Under the pieces are notes generated by a model, which saw only the letters and a program-made list of their open reading frames with translations, was not told the origin of the DNA and did no database searches. Below are positions 36,844-50,730 of a stretch of DNA of 64,000 nt, piece by piece; positions within the stretch are counted from its first letter, which is position 1; each line of letters starts with the position of its first letter. This DNA is from Scylla paramamosain. Its lineage: Eukaryota; Arthropoda; Malacostraca; Decapoda; Portunidae. Where the stretch lies: assembly GCF_035594125.1 (NCBI RefSeq), contig NC_087191.1, positions 6,025,967 to 6,089,966 of the forward strand, read 5' to 3'. A program made the position numbers and the translations under genes.

Positions 36844-37403
36844 CATCTTGTTAAGTACCATAAGATAAAAAAAAATGCATGAAAATCAATTTATATCGAG
36901 TAAAGAGACGAGATTACCAGAAAGTGCCATTTGGGAATTTATGAGCGTATTAACCACCAAAACGCTAAAAAGCATGGAAAACAGCCTATATAGGAAAAAA
37001 AAAATGCCGAAAATGTGTCTTTTGATTGTTTTGAGCTTATTTACGTACCAAAGCGCAAAAATATTTAAAAAAAAAATTACGAAGACAACATTATGACAAA
37101 AAAACGTGTTATGAGTGTCTTTGAGCTTGTTTGGTACCAATAAGCTAAAAATGGATGCAAAATACCCATAATGGGAAACGAAACGATATCTTCAGAAATG
37201 TGTAATGAAGGTTTTTCATCTTCTTAGCTACCAAAACGCTCAAACACATTAGTATCATTGTATATGGATAAACAGAACAACATTACCAATAAAGTGTGTT
37301 ATGAACGATTACCAACCAACTTATGAACCAAAACACCAAAATGTATACAAAGCACCCTTTAAGAAGAATGAGAACTACATTCCTGAAAACGTGTAAGATG
37401 AGT

Positions 37404-37428
37404 GTTTTCAGCTTAACAAGCTGAAAAC
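37404..37428. repeat. Perfect short hairpin
   Basis: GTTTTCAGCTT (37,404-37,414), AAC loop, AAGCTGAAAAC (37,418-37,428). The right arm replaces the TAGGTACC block normally found at this monomer position. It is probably a tiny template-switch product; a transcription terminator is not implied. Confidence 0.9.
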
Positions 37429-37565
37429 TTACAAAACGCTTAAGTGCATGCAAAGCACCTTTCATGGGAAAAGAAAACAATATTACAAAAAAAAAAAACG
37501 TGTATATGAATGCTTTTTAGCTTCTTATGTACCAAAACACTAAAATGTATGAAAAACTCTCTTTT

Positions 37566-37619
37566 GGAAAACAAAACAACTTCATCTAAAACGTTTTCGA
37601 TAATGTTGTTTTGTTTTCC
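37566..37619. repeat. Spacerless palindrome at a polarity flip
   Basis: Left half 37,566-37,592 and right half 37,593-37,619 are reverse complements at 24 of 27 positions. The outer 15 are perfect (GGAAAACAAAACAAC / GTTGTTTTGTTTTCC) and the centre is AAAACGTTTT. Forward HOR2 becomes reverse HOR2 exactly at the centre. Confidence 0.93.
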
Positions 37620-37990
37620 CATTCAGGATGCTTTTTAAGCTTTTTAGCGTTTCGGTGCCAAATACTCTCATAAATAAACAAATTACACGTTTCTGGTTAT
37701 GTAATTTTGTTACTGCATATATATGCAGAGCATGGAATTTGGTGTTTTGCTAACTACCAAGCTCAAAATACTTAAAACACACGGTTTTTGTTAATATTGT
37801 TCTGTTTCTCCAGAAAGGGTGTTTTATATACGTTCTAGCATTTTTATACGTGAGAACCTCAAAAACACTAAAAAGACACTTTTTTGCAAAAATTTTGTTT
37901 TTCGATACAGCGTGTTTTTTTTATGTTTTTTAGGTTTTTGGTATGTAAGAAGCTGAAAAGCAATCTAAATACACGTTTTTCATAATGTTC
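37593..37990 (-). repeat. HOR2 segment, reverse polarity
   Basis: About 400 bp of reverse-polarity monomers (GCTTTTTAGCGTTTCGGTGC, 37,638) between the palindrome and the return to forward polarity near 37,990. Confidence 0.87.
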
Positions 37991-38543
37991 ATGTCAAAAT
38001 CATGTTTTTTAATTGTTTTTTGAGATCCATACATAAAAAAAAACGATAAAACGCATAGAAAACACTCTTTCTGAAGAAACTGAAAAATATTAAGAACACA
38101 TGTATTATTAGTGTTTTTCATCTTGTTAGGTACCAAAACGCCAAAATGCATGGAAAGCACAAGAGATGACATTACATGAGACGTGTCTATTCGGTTTTTA
38201 TGAGTGTTTTTGGCAAAAAAAAAAAAAAAACGTGGAAAACACTATGTGTGTAGGAAAACAATTTAACGTGTCTTTTGAGTGCTTTTAGGTTCTTTACGTA
38301 CCAAAACGCTAAAATCATCATCCAAAACACCCTTTACTGATCAATAGAACTATATGAAAAACGTGTTTTTGAGTGTCTTTGAGCTTGTTACCTACCTAAA
38401 CACTAAAAATACATGCAAAGTTCCCAGTATGGGAAACAAAACGATATGAATAGAAGCGTGTATTATGAGTGTTGCTCAGCTTCTTAAATACCAAAGTGCT
38501 AAAACAAGAATACCATTGTATACTGACAAAAAAAAAAAAAAAA
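37991..38543 (+). repeat. HOR2 segment, forward polarity, ending at the HOR2/HOR1 boundary
   Basis: Monomers h, i, a, b, c, d in order (AGAGATGACATTACATGAGA at 38,162 is an 'i' end). It stops in a poly-A stretch within a 'd' monomer (38,526-38,543). The next monomer, from about 38,571, is HOR1 type B. Confidence 0.8.
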
Positions 38544-38570
38544 AACGAAAAATAGTTTTTCGAGTGTATT

Positions 38571-39230
38571 TGAGCTACTCAAGTACCAAAATACTAAAAC
38601 GCATGTGAAACACCCATGATGTGGAACGGGAATAACATTACCAAATAAAAGTCTTTTTATTGTTTTTTTTTTTACTTGTTGCACAGAGAAATGCCAAAAT
38701 GCATTGAAAGTATCCTATATGGAAAAACATTTCGAGAAACGTGTATTATAAGTAGTTTTGAGTTTCTTAGATACCAAAACACTAAAACCCATGAATAGCA
38801 TTATATATGAAGAAACATCATTTAAAAATAAAAGTGCATTTTGGGTGTTTTTCACATTGTTAGGTGTCAAAACGCGAATATGCTTCTAATGCCTCCTATA
38901 TACACAAAAGAATCGACATTAAGTAAAGCGTTTTTTTTTTTTTCAGTATTTTTGACCGTTAGGCACCAAAGCCATAGAAAGCATGAATTCACCCTTTTTG
39001 GGAATGTATAAAAACATTGCGAAAAACATGCATTTAAGTGTTTTTGATCTTCTTACGTATTAAAAAGCATAGCGCATGCAAAACATACTTATAGAGAAAC
39101 ATAATAACATTACCAAAAAAAGAAATATTTTGAAGAAGCATTTTGAGCTTGTTACGTAGAAAAACGCCAAAACCCATGCAAAATAATAACCTTAATGGAG
39201 AAAGAAAAAACATTAAGAAAAGCGTATTTG
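38571..39230 (+). repeat. Segmental duplicate D5, left copy (partner 48,978-49,785)
   Basis: Shares with 48,978-49,785 the rare variants GAACGGGAATAACATTACC, GCATTGAAAGTAT, AACGCGAATATGCTT, and a GACTGTTAG-type A monomer with AAAGCATGAATTCACCC. It begins within about 30 bp of the HOR2/HOR1 boundary. It lacks the (TA)n found in its partner. Confidence 0.83.
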
Positions 39231-39912
39231 AGAGTTTTTGAGCTGTTTACGTGGAAAAAAAAAAAAGAATGACATTACCAAAAACAAGTGTTTTGAGTTT
39301 TTTTTATTTTATTTTAGATTGTAACGTACAAGAACGCCAAAATCCATGGAGTTCGAAATAAATAACAAGTAAACGAAGGTTTATTGCGAAAAACATGTAT
39401 TATGATTTTTTTTTTTATATATATATTCTTAGATACCAAAACACTAAAGCGCTTGAATAGCACTGTATAACGTGTTTTTTTTTTTAAGTGTAATTCACAT
39501 TGTTAAGTACTAAAACGTAAAAATGCCTGAAAAGCACACTATACGGGGAATGGAAACAAGATTTCCAAAAATGTGTCTCTTGAATGTTTATGGGCGTGCT
39601 ATGCACCAAAACGTTAAAAAGCATGGAAATCACTCTATATGGTAAAGAAAACATTTCCGAGAAAACGCACCAAAACGCTAAAACTCGTGAAAAACACCCT
39701 TCATGGAAAAAACAGAATGACCACGTAAAACAAATATTATGTTTTACATAATAAATTAGTGTTTTTTTTATCTTGTTACTTAGAAAAAATACCAAAAAAA
39801 AAAGCATGCAAAGCACTTTTAATGAAGAAAGGAAACGAGATTTCCAGAAAGTGTCTGTATATTGTTTATGAGCCAGTTAAACACTATAAAGCTAAAAAAG
39901 TATGGAAGTTTC

Positions 39913-40391
<479 letters not shown>

Positions 40392-42060
40392 TTTACCAAA
40401 AAACAAGTATTTTGAGTGTTATTGAGCTTGTTACTTAGAAAAAAACGCCAAAATTGATAGAAAGAACCCTATAATATTAGTGAAAGGAAAAGACAATACG
40501 ACAAAGATATTTTATGAATGTTTTTCAGCTTCTTAGGTGACAAAACATTAAAACGCATGAAAATCACTCAATATGGAAAAACAGAACAATATTACTAGGA
40601 ACGTAATTTTCTGTTTATTTGAGAAAGGTATTTATTTGGGAAGGTAAATGAGATATCCAGAAACGTGTCTTTTAAATGTTTATGAGACTGCTTTTACATT
40701 ATTAAGTACTTAAGTGCATGCAAATCCCCTATATGGGGAAACAAAACTGAATTCCCAAAAACACGTTTTTTTTTTTTTTTTTTTTTGAGCGTGATAGACT
40801 CCAAAATCGCTAGAAAGCATGGAAATCGTCCTATATGGAAATACAAGATACAATAAGAAAATCATGTCTTTTTAATGTTTCTTGAACTTCTTACGTACCA
40901 AAACGCTAATACGCAAGGAAAACACCCTGTTTGGGGAAACATTTAATCTTGTTACACACGAAAACGCCAAAATGCATGCAAAGCACGATATATGTTGAAA
41001 CAACGACATTAAGAGAAACGTGCCATTTCAGTATTTTTTTTCCTGCGTTTTAGGCACTAAAACGATAAAAAAAATGTATAAAAAAAAAAAACATATAGTG
41101 GAATACAAAACTTAACCAAAAACGTGTCTTTTGAGTGTTTTTGAGCCTATTACGTACCAAAACGCAAAAATGCATGCAAAAACACCTTTTACAGAAAAAA
41201 AATAACATTACCAAAAACGTGTTTTTGAGCTTCTTACAAAAAACACCAATATAAAAGCAAAGAAAGATATGGGAAACGAAACGATATTACAAGAACTGGT
41301 CTCATACGCGTTTTTGAATGTCTTAGGTACTAAAACGTTAAAACACTTACACTGTATATGGCATTTTATATAGAGTAACAGAACAACTTTGCCAAAAAAG
41401 TCTGTTTAGAGGTTTTTTTTTATTGTTAGGTACTAAAACACCAGAATACATGCAAAGTACTCTTTATGGGGAAATAAAATAACATTACGATAAACGTGAA
41501 TTGTAAGGGTTTTTGATCTTTGGTACCAAAACTCTACAGAGCGTAAAATGACACGCTAAATGGGAAAAAAAAGAGGTTTACTCGTATTTATAGTGCTTTT
41601 CACGTTGCTAGTTACTAAAAGACCAGAAAATATGCAAAACACTCTATATGGGTAAACGAAATGAAATTACGAGAAACGTGTCTTTTGAGTGTTTTTGAGC
41701 GTGTTAGGCACAAAAAAACTAAAAAACATGGATATCACTTTATATGGGAATACATAACCAAAAACGTGTCTTTTCATTGTTTATAAGATTTCCATACGAA
41801 AAAGCAAAAACGCTCGCAAAACACCCTATATGAAGAAACAGAATAACTATCAAAACCGTGGATTTAGTGTTTTTAGCTACTAACACAAAAACGCGAAAAT
41901 CCATGCAAAGAACCCTATATTGTGATACAAAAAACGTATTACCAAAAACCGTGTATTATAAGTGTTATTGACTTCCTTAGGTAACAAAATGCTAAAACGC
42001 GTAAATAGCACTCTATATGTAGAAACAGAAGAACTTTACCAAAAACGTGTTTTGAGTTTT

Positions 42061-42062
42061 TA

Positions 42063-42090
<28 letters not shown>
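42061..42090. repeat. (ATTT)n microsatellite
   Basis: About six ATTT units in an E monomer of D3. The left copy has only a short T run there, so this is a post-duplication gain. Confidence 0.92.
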
Positions 42091-42093
<3 letters not shown>

Positions 42094-42566
42094 TTACTTT
42101 GTTAGATGCGAAAACGCGAAAAATCCATGCATAGTTGTTTATATGAGGAGACCAAACGAGATCACCAGACATGTGCTTTCTCAGTGTTCTCAGCGTTTTA
42201 GTCACGAAAACGTTAAAATGCATGGAAAAGATCCTATATTGGAATACATAGCAACATTATTAAAAAAAACGTGTTTTTACACTGTTTTTCAGCTTCTTAC
42301 GTATCAAAACGCTAAATTGCATACAAAACACTCTTTACGGAGAAACAACAATATTAACGAAAAACGCATAGTTTCAATGTTTTTGAAATTGTACCGTACA
42401 AAAACTATAAAATGCATGCAAAGTCCGCTAAATGGGAAACGAAACGATATTACAAGAAGCGTGTATCATATGTGTTTCTGAGGTTCTTATGTACCCAAAA
42501 CGCTATAAAGCGTGAATAGCACCTAATTTGGATAAACAGAATAACTGCCAAAAACGTCTGTTTTTT

Positions 42567-42597
42567 TTTATTTATTTATTTATTTATTTATTTATTT
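42567..42597. repeat. (ATTT)n microsatellite
   Basis: About seven ATTT units. The equivalent place in the inverted partner (about 13,250-13,280) has ATATATAAATAAAAAAAATA, an A/T-rich precursor. Confidence 0.92.
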
Positions 42598-43398
42598 TTT
42601 TTTTTACATCTTTATCAACCAAAACGTCAAAATGGAATTAAAGAACTCTATTTAGGGAAATAAAATGACATTACCAAAACGCCAAAATGAGTGCAAAGCA
42701 CCCTATATGGGGAAACAAAGGATGTTACAAGAAATATATATTATGAGTGTTTTCGAGCTTAATAGGTACCAAAACTCTAAAACGCGTGAATAGCACTCTG
42801 TATGGAGAAAAAAGAATATTACCAAAAACGTCTGTCTGTCTTGATTTTTTTTTTTTTTTTTTTACATTGTTAGGTACCAAAACACCAAAACGCATTCATA
42901 GCACTCTATATAGGGAAAGGAAATTACATTACCAGATATGTGTGATTCGAGTGTTGTTGAGCGTGTTGGGCACCAAAACGCTAAAAAGCATGGAAGTAAT
43001 TCTGTATGCGAATAAACAAACATTACGAAAAACGTTTCTTTTGAGAGTTTTGGTACTTCTTAAGTACCAAAACGGGAAAACTCATGGAAAGAAATATAAA
43101 AACATTATCAAAAACAAGTATTTAAAGTGTTTTCAGGTTTTTACGTAGAAAATTGCTGCAAATACAAAATACTCAATATGGATAGAAAAAAAAACCATTA
43201 CTATTAACGTGTATTATGAGTGTTCTTCAGCATATTAGGTAATAAAACACGAAAACACGTTGTTACCACTCTATATTTAGAAACTGAAGAACATTGACAA
43301 AAAAATATGTACGAGTAAATTGAGTGTTTTTCACACCACACAGCTTACACACCAAAACACTAAAACGTATGCAAAAACACCCATTTATGGAGAAAATG

Positions 43399-44224
43399 TA
43401 CGAAAACGCTAAAACGCCTGGAAAGTACACTTTATGCAGAAACATAATGATATTACCAAAAACAAATATTTTTATTGTTTTGAACTTGTTACGTAAAAAA
43501 ACGCAAAAATGCTTGCAAATTAAACGAAAACACATTACAAGAAACGTATATTATTAGTGTTTTTGAGCTTCTTTATTACCAGAATTCTAAAACCCATAAC
43601 TCTCTATATGGAGAAACATATCAACATTACCAAAAACTTGTATTTTGTGTGAATTCCTCAATGATAGGTGGCAAAACACCCTACATGTTGAAAGGAAACA
43701 AGATTTCCAGGAAAGTGTCTTTTTCGTGTTTATGAGCGTAATAAGCACTGAAAAGCATGAAAAGCACCTTATGAGAGAAAACAAATCATTACCAAAAACG
43801 TCTCTTTTCAGAGTTTTTGAGCTGTTTACGTACCAAAACGCTAAAACGCATGCAAAACACCTTTTATGAAGAAACAAAGATTACTCAAAAGAAATATTTT
43901 GAGTGTTTCGGGTCTTCTTAGATACGTTCCATACATTTTGGCTTAGGAAAACGCCAAAATGTATGGAGAAACGAAAATACACTACGAGAAACATGTATTA
44001 TGAGTTTTTTTGAACTTCTCAGGAATCAAAACGCTAAAACGTATAAATAGCTCTCTATATGGAGGAACAGAATATTACCGAAAACGTGAATTTTAAGTGT
44101 TTCCACGTTATTAGGTGCAAAAAAGCCAAAATGCATGCAAATTCCACTATATGGGGAAAAAAAAAGAAACTTGTCTTTTGAGAGTTTTTGAGAGTCTTAG
44201 TCACAAAAAGCTAAAAAAGAATGG
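43399..44224 (+). repeat. Segmental duplicate D1, right copy (partner 9,671-10,478)
   Basis: Starts at TACGAAAACGC, directly after a B monomer cut at TATGGAGAAAATG, so a breakpoint is visible at 43,398: two B monomers are joined out of register. It retains the full monomer that the left copy lost, and carries the perfect mini-palindrome at 43,928-43,967. Confidence 0.85.
43928..43967. repeat. Mini-palindrome in D1, right copy
   Basis: TCCATACATTTTGGC (43,928-43,942) and GCCAAAATGTATGGA (43,953-43,967) are perfect 15-base arms with a 10-base loop. Its presence in both D1 copies shows it predates the duplication. Confidence 0.93.
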
Positions 44225-46524
44225 AATTTTTCCGTGTATAGGTATACAAAACAATATTACGAAAAAAATTGTTTTTTCACTGTTTTTGAAATTCTTATGT
44301 AACAAAACGCTAAATGGCATACAAAACACACTTAATGGAGAAATACAATAACATTATCAAAAACAATTATTTTTAGAGTTTTTAACTTATTACGTACAAA
44401 ATCGCTAAAATGCATGCGAAGTACCCTATATGGGGAAACGAAAAGACATTACGAGAAACAAGTATTACTCGTATGAGAGTTTTTGAGCTTCTTAGGTAAC
44501 AAAACGCTAAAAGACATGAATAGTTTACTATACTGAGAAACATAACCACATTAACCAAAACGTGTATTTTGAATATATTTAACGTTGTTAGGTATAAAAA
44601 TGCAAAAAAAATACATGGAAAGCACCCTCTATGGGGAAAGGAAACTAGATTTCAAGAAACTAGTCTTTTGAGTGTTAATGAGCGTGTAAGGTACCAAAAC
44701 GCTAAATAGCATCTAAAGCACCCTATATGAAAAAAAAAAAAAAAAAATAGTGATTTTTCAGTGTTTTGAACTACTCACGTACCAAACCATATGCATGCAA
44801 AACACCTTATATGGAGTAAGACAATAAACAGGTATTTTGTGTGCTTTTAAGCTTAAGTACAAAAACGTCAAAAACGTACTTCTATATGAGAAAACGAAGA
44901 CATTATAAAACAAAAAATCGTGCATTATGAGTGTTTCTGATCTTCCTAGGTGCTAAAACACGAAAACGCTTGAGTCTATTATGTAAGAAAAAAAAAAAGG
45001 AAAACAGGACATCATAAGAACCGTGTATTTTAAATGTATTTCACTCTGTTAGATACTAAAATGCCAAAATGCATGCAAAACATCTTATATGGGGTCAGGA
45101 AACGAGATATAAAAAAAAATGTATCTTTTGATATATTTTTTAAGCACTCTTTAGGGACAAGATAATAACATTACGAAAAACAAATGTTTTTAATGCAAAA
45201 TGCAGGCAATGTACCTTATATGGGGAAATGAAAGGACATTACCAGATACGTGTATTATGAGTGTTTTTAAGGTAAAACACTAAAACGCATGAATACCATT
45301 CTATATGAAGAAACATTATAACATTAAAAAAAAGGTTTATTTTCAGCGTACTTCACATCTTTGGGTACCAAAACGCCAAAACAATACCAAAACGTGTCTT
45401 TTGAGTGTTTATAAACGCGTTAGGCACCAAAACGCTCTAAAGCATGGAAAACTCTCTATACAGGGAAACAAAAAAACAAAAACAAAAAAAACAACAACGG
45501 TTTTACAGAGTGTTTTGAGCTACTTCCGTACTAATACGCTAAAATTCCTGTAAAAACTCATTTTCTGGAGAAAGAGAATAACGTTACCAAAAACAATTAT
45601 TAAGAGTGTTTTCATCATCAAAAATCCATGGAAAGTACCCAAAATGGGGAAACTAAGACATTACGAGAATTCTGCATTTCAAGTGTGTTTAAGCTTCTTA
45701 GGTATCAAAACTCTAAAAGATATGAATAGCATTCTTTATGTAGATAAAGAACTTTACCAAAATGTCTATTTCGAGTATTTTCACAATACAAAATACTTTT
45801 TATGGGGAAACAATAACATCAGCAAAAATGTTTTGAATATTTTTTTAAGTTCTTAGGTAACGTCAAAATAAATGATATAATCGGGAACGGGTATTATGAG
45901 TGTTTTTCAGCTTCTAGATTTCAAAAGGCAACAACGCGTGAAAGCAATTTATATGGAGAAACAGAACAATATTACCAAAATGTGTATTTTTAGTGTTTTT
46001 CATAATGTTGGGTACCAAAACGCCAAAATGCATAAAGAGCACTGCACATGGGGAAACGAAATGACATTACCAGAGACGTGTCTTTTTTAATGTTTTTGAG
46101 CGTTTTAGACATCAAAACGCTAAAATACATAGAAAGCACCCTATACTGGAATACAAAACAATATTACCAAAGGAAAAGTCTTTTGGGTGTTTACGAGCAT
46201 CTTACGTATCAAAATACTAAAACACGTGTAAAACAACCTTTATTGAAAAATTTGTATCTTTATTTTTTAGCTTATTACGTACAGAAACGGCGAAATAAAA
46301 CATACAAAGTACCATATATAATTAAATAAAACAACATTATCAGAAACGTTTATCATCAGTGTTTTTGAGATTCTTATGTTCCAAAATCCTAAAACGCATG
46401 AATCGCACTCAATATGAAATTACAGAATGTGGAGGAAATATGGGGAAACGGTACAACATTTCTAGATACATGCCTTTCCGGTGTTATTTACGTTTTAGGC
46501 ACCAAGATAAAAAAAATAAAAAAT

Positions 46525-47304
46525 CAATAAAATTGTTTTTTGTAATGTTATTCTGGGTTATGAAGAGTGTCTTGCATGCGTTGTAGCGTTTTGGTACGTA
46601 TCTCAAAAACACTCAAAAGACACTATTTTGTTAATGGTGTTTTATTTTACAAAATAGTGTGCTTTCCATGCTTTTTAGCGTTTTATTGCCTATTTCGCTC
46701 ATAAACAATGAAACACTTCTATAAATCTGATTTCCTTTCCCCATGCATTTTGGCGTTTTGGTACCTAAGAATATGAAATACATTCAAAATAACGTTTTTG
46801 ATAATGTTCTGTTTCTACATATGGAGTGACATTCATGATTCTTAGCGTTTTAGTATCTAAGAAGCTAAAAACCAGTCATAATACACGTTTTTTGCAAACT
46901 TTATTCGTTTCCCCATGTAGGTTACTTTGCCTGCATTTTGGCTTTTTTCTATGTAGCAAGCTCAAAAAACACTTATAATAGTTTTTTTTTTTTTTTTTTT
47001 TGTAATGTTACTCTGCTTCTAAAGAAATCGTTTTTTGCTATTTCTTTTTTTTCGGGTTTTGGTACGTAAGAAGTTTTATAAGAATTCAAAAGACACATTT
47101 TTTCCTAATGTTGTTTTCGTTTCCCATATTGAATGATTTTCATGCTGTTTTAGCGTTTTGGTGTCTAACACGCTGATAAACACCCAAAAAAACACGTTTC
47201 TGGAAGCATTTCGGCGTTTTGAACCTATCATTGTGAAAAAACATATATAGACTGCTATTAAGTTTTTTTTTTTTTCTAGCTTTTTCGTACCTAAAATCTC
47301 AAAA
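46525..47304 (-). repeat. HOR1 segment, reverse polarity
   Basis: About 780 bp of reverse monomers (TTGTAGCGTTTTGGTACGTA, 46,581; TAGCGTTTTGGTGTCTAACA, 47,151). Confidence 0.87.
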
Positions 47305-47475
47305 CCACGTATATTTACTGAAAAACGATAACATTACTAAAAATTTGTATCGTTATTTTTTAGCTATTTTTGAGCATTTTGATACAGGTTTCTTTTTTCT
47401 ATCTTTTCGTTTCCCCATATAAGGTACATTCATTTTGTTTTTGCAAGTAACAAGATCAAAAACACTCACATATTA
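47305..47475. repeat. Scrambled satellite with two closely spaced polarity flips
   Basis: About 75 bp forward (GATAACATTACTAAAAATTT), then about 90 bp reverse (CTTTTCGTTTCCCCATATAA), before steady forward monomers from about 47,475. The pieces are shorter than one monomer. Confidence 0.7.
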
Positions 47476-48977
47476 CGTAGACAAACACCAAAATGCATGC
47501 AAAGTACCCTATATGAATATGACAAAAGTTTACGAGAAACGTGCATTATTAATTGTTTTCAACTTCTTAGGCATCAAAACGATAAAACTCATAAATAAAA
47601 CTCAATATGGAGAAACATAAGATCATTACCAAGAGTGTGTATTTTGAGTACAAAAAGTGTATTTCAAGTACCAAAAAGTCAAACTGCATGCAACGCATGG
47701 GGAAAGAAAAAAGAAATTTCTAGAAACGTGTCTTTTAAATGTTTATGAGCATTCTAGGCACAAAAAAAAAAAAAAATGGAAAACACTTCATATAGGAAAA
47801 AAAATTCAAATATCCAAAACGTCTCTTTTTAATGTTTTTTTTTCCTACTTATGTACCAAAACACTAAAATACCTGCAAAACACTCTTTATGGATAAGCAG
47901 CATAACTATACTGAAAAACGTATATTTTGAGTGTTTTTGAGCTTGTTACGTAGTAAAACGCCAAAATCCATGAAAATTACCCTATAATGGAAAACAAAAC
48001 GACATTACCAGAAACATGTATATACTATGAGTGTTTTTGAGGTTCTTAGGTTTGAAAAAAATATAAATATATGAATACCGCTCTATATGAAGAAAGAACA
48101 ACATTACCAAAAACGTGTATTTTGAGTGTTTTTTAAAGTTACCAAAAAGCGAAAATGCATGCAAAGCCATTTTGCAAAAATGAAAATTGGGAAATAAAAC
48201 GGCATTATCAGAAACGTGATTTTGTGTTTTTAGCGTGTTATATACCAAAACGCTAAAACCATAGAATTCACCAAAAATATGAAGTAAAATAACATTACGG
48301 AAAGTGTCTTTTGAGTGTTTTGAAAAATCTTACGTATCAAAACGCTAAAACGCATGAAAAACATTATGTGGACACACATAATAACTTTACCGAAAAACAA
48401 GTATTCTCAGTGTTTTTAGCTTGTTAAGTAGAAAAACTCCAAAATGCTTGTAAAGTAACCTATATGGGAAAACGAAAAGACATTAGGCGAAACATAATGA
48501 TAAAACAAAAAAAAAACAAAAAAATTACGAGAAACATGTATTATGATTGAGTTTGAGCTCCTTGGGTACTAAAATGTAAAAACGTGTTAATACCACTTTA
48601 TATGGAGTAAGAGGCCAACATTACCAAACAGAAGTATCTTGAGTATTTTTGACATGCTTACGTACAAAAACGCACAAGTGCATGCAAAATACCCTATAAG
48701 GGGAAACAAAAAGACATTAAAAGAAACGTGTATGTTGAGTGTTTCTTAGATACCAGAACGTTAAAACGCATGAATAACACTCTATATGAAAAAAAAAAAC
48801 TGCATTTTAATGTATTTCCTATGCATGCAAAGCACCATATTTGAGGGGGAAGGAAATGAGATTATCAGAAAAGTGTCTTTTTATAAAGTGTGTATGAGCG
48901 TGCTAGGCGCCAAAACGCTGAAAAAAGTATGGAAAGCAAACTATACGGGAAAACAAAACATTAAAAACAATGCCTTT

Positions 48978-49785
<808 letters not shown>

Positions 49786-50326
49786 TAATTGTATTTCACA
49801 TTCTTAGGTACTAAAACAGCAAAATTCTTAAAATCCAAGCTACATATGGAAAGGAAAGGAAGTTTCCAGAAACGTGTCTTTTCAGTATTTAAGACAAAGC
49901 TGTACACCAGCACGCTAAAAGATATGGAAATCATCCTATATGGGAATGAAAAAATACATAAAACATCTCTTGTGAGTGTTTTTGATGTACTTATGTACCG
50001 AAACGCTAAAATGTATCTAAATACTATTTATGGAGAAACAGAATAATATTACTAAAAACAAAAATTTTAAGTGTTTTTTGAGCTTTTTATGTAGAAAACC
50101 GCCAAAATGTATGCAATGTACCCAACGTGTGGAAACGAAAAGGCATTACGAGAAACGACTATTATGAGTGTTTTTGAGCCTCTTATCCACATAACCTCAA
50201 AAAGGATGAATACCAGTCTATATGGAGGAATAGAGCAACATTACCGTAAACGTGTATTTTGAGTGTATTTCACATTCACTATATGGGGAAAAGAGACAAG
50301 ATTTCTAGAAACGTGAATTTTATTTA

Positions 50327-50632
50327 TTTGTATTAACTGTACTGATTCTAATCGACCTATATCTTTCTTGTAATGTGGGGACCAGAACTGCATAGCGTAG
50401 TCTAGATGAGGTCTGACCAGCGCCAAGTATAACTTTAATATTACTTTCGGCCTTCTACTTTTAACACTCCTAAAAATGAACCCTAGTACCCTATTTGCCT
50501 TGTTTCTGGCTTCTATGCATTGTTTCCCTAGACGGAGTTCAGTGGCAACTATAGCTCCTAAATCTTTCTCGTACCCTGTACCTACCAGAGTTTGGTTGTT
50601 TAATGTGTACTGGTTGTTTAATGTGTACATTA
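50327..50632 (-). mobile_element. Fragment of a second, different LINE (RT C-terminal region)
   Basis: On the minus strand about 95-100 codons without a stop encode the region after the RT fingers and palm: YEKDLGAIV, QCIEARNKANRVLGFI, LYLALVRPHLDYAMQFWSPH and KKDIGRLESVQ. This is a widespread CR1/L2-like LINE signature. The equivalent region in copies 1 and 2 reads LYKGLIRPCMEYASHVWGGS, so this is another family. Both ends are missing: the satellite starts right after LESVQ on one side, and no RT core or 3' UTR is present. An 18-bp tandem repeat (GGTTGTTTAATGTGTAC, about 50,591-50,626) lies at the upstream end. It is non-functional as it stands. Confidence 0.85.
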
Positions 50633-50640
50633 AAAAAATT

Positions 50641-50730
50641 AAACAAGCATTTTGAGTGCTTTTGAGCTTTTTATGTACTAAAACTCGAAAACTATATAAG
50701 AAGAATCAGAACACCATTACCAAAAAAGAG
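50641..50730 (+). repeat. HOR2-type monomer piece inside HOR1
   Basis: Directly after LINE fragment 3, the monomer carries ATAAGAAGAATCAGAACACC (50,696-50,715), the end of the HOR2 'e' monomer otherwise confined to 16.7-38.5 kb. It is flanked by HOR1 E monomers. Confidence 0.65.

Larger units (their letters stand above)
34218..37592 (+). repeat. HOR2 satellite segment, forward polarity (nine-monomer unit visible)
   Basis: Best view of HOR2. From 36,435 to 37,310 the order is e, f, g, h, i, a, b, c, d, then e again: nine monomers in about 870 bp. Marks: e GATTATCATCATGTTAGGGA, with ends like AGGAGAATCTGAACAA; g CTTTTCAGCTTCTTACC with CACGCTATACTGGAAAAC; i GAGTAAAGAGACGAGATTACC; a GAGCGTATTAACCACC; c AACGATATCTTCAGAAATG; d ATCTTCTTAGCTACC. 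It is interrupted by the palindrome at 35,972-36,093 and ends in the palindrome at 37,566. No genes seen. Confidence 0.9.

Noticed and set aside
37404..37428. Rho-independent-like terminator hairpin
   Set aside because: There is no bacterial gene context and no transcription unit; it is better explained as a small foldback mutation of a monomer.
50241..50330. Extension of the LINE fragment 3 protein past LESVQ
   Set aside because: The codons beyond LESVQ translate satellite (AAACGTGAATTTT on the plus strand), so the element ends there.
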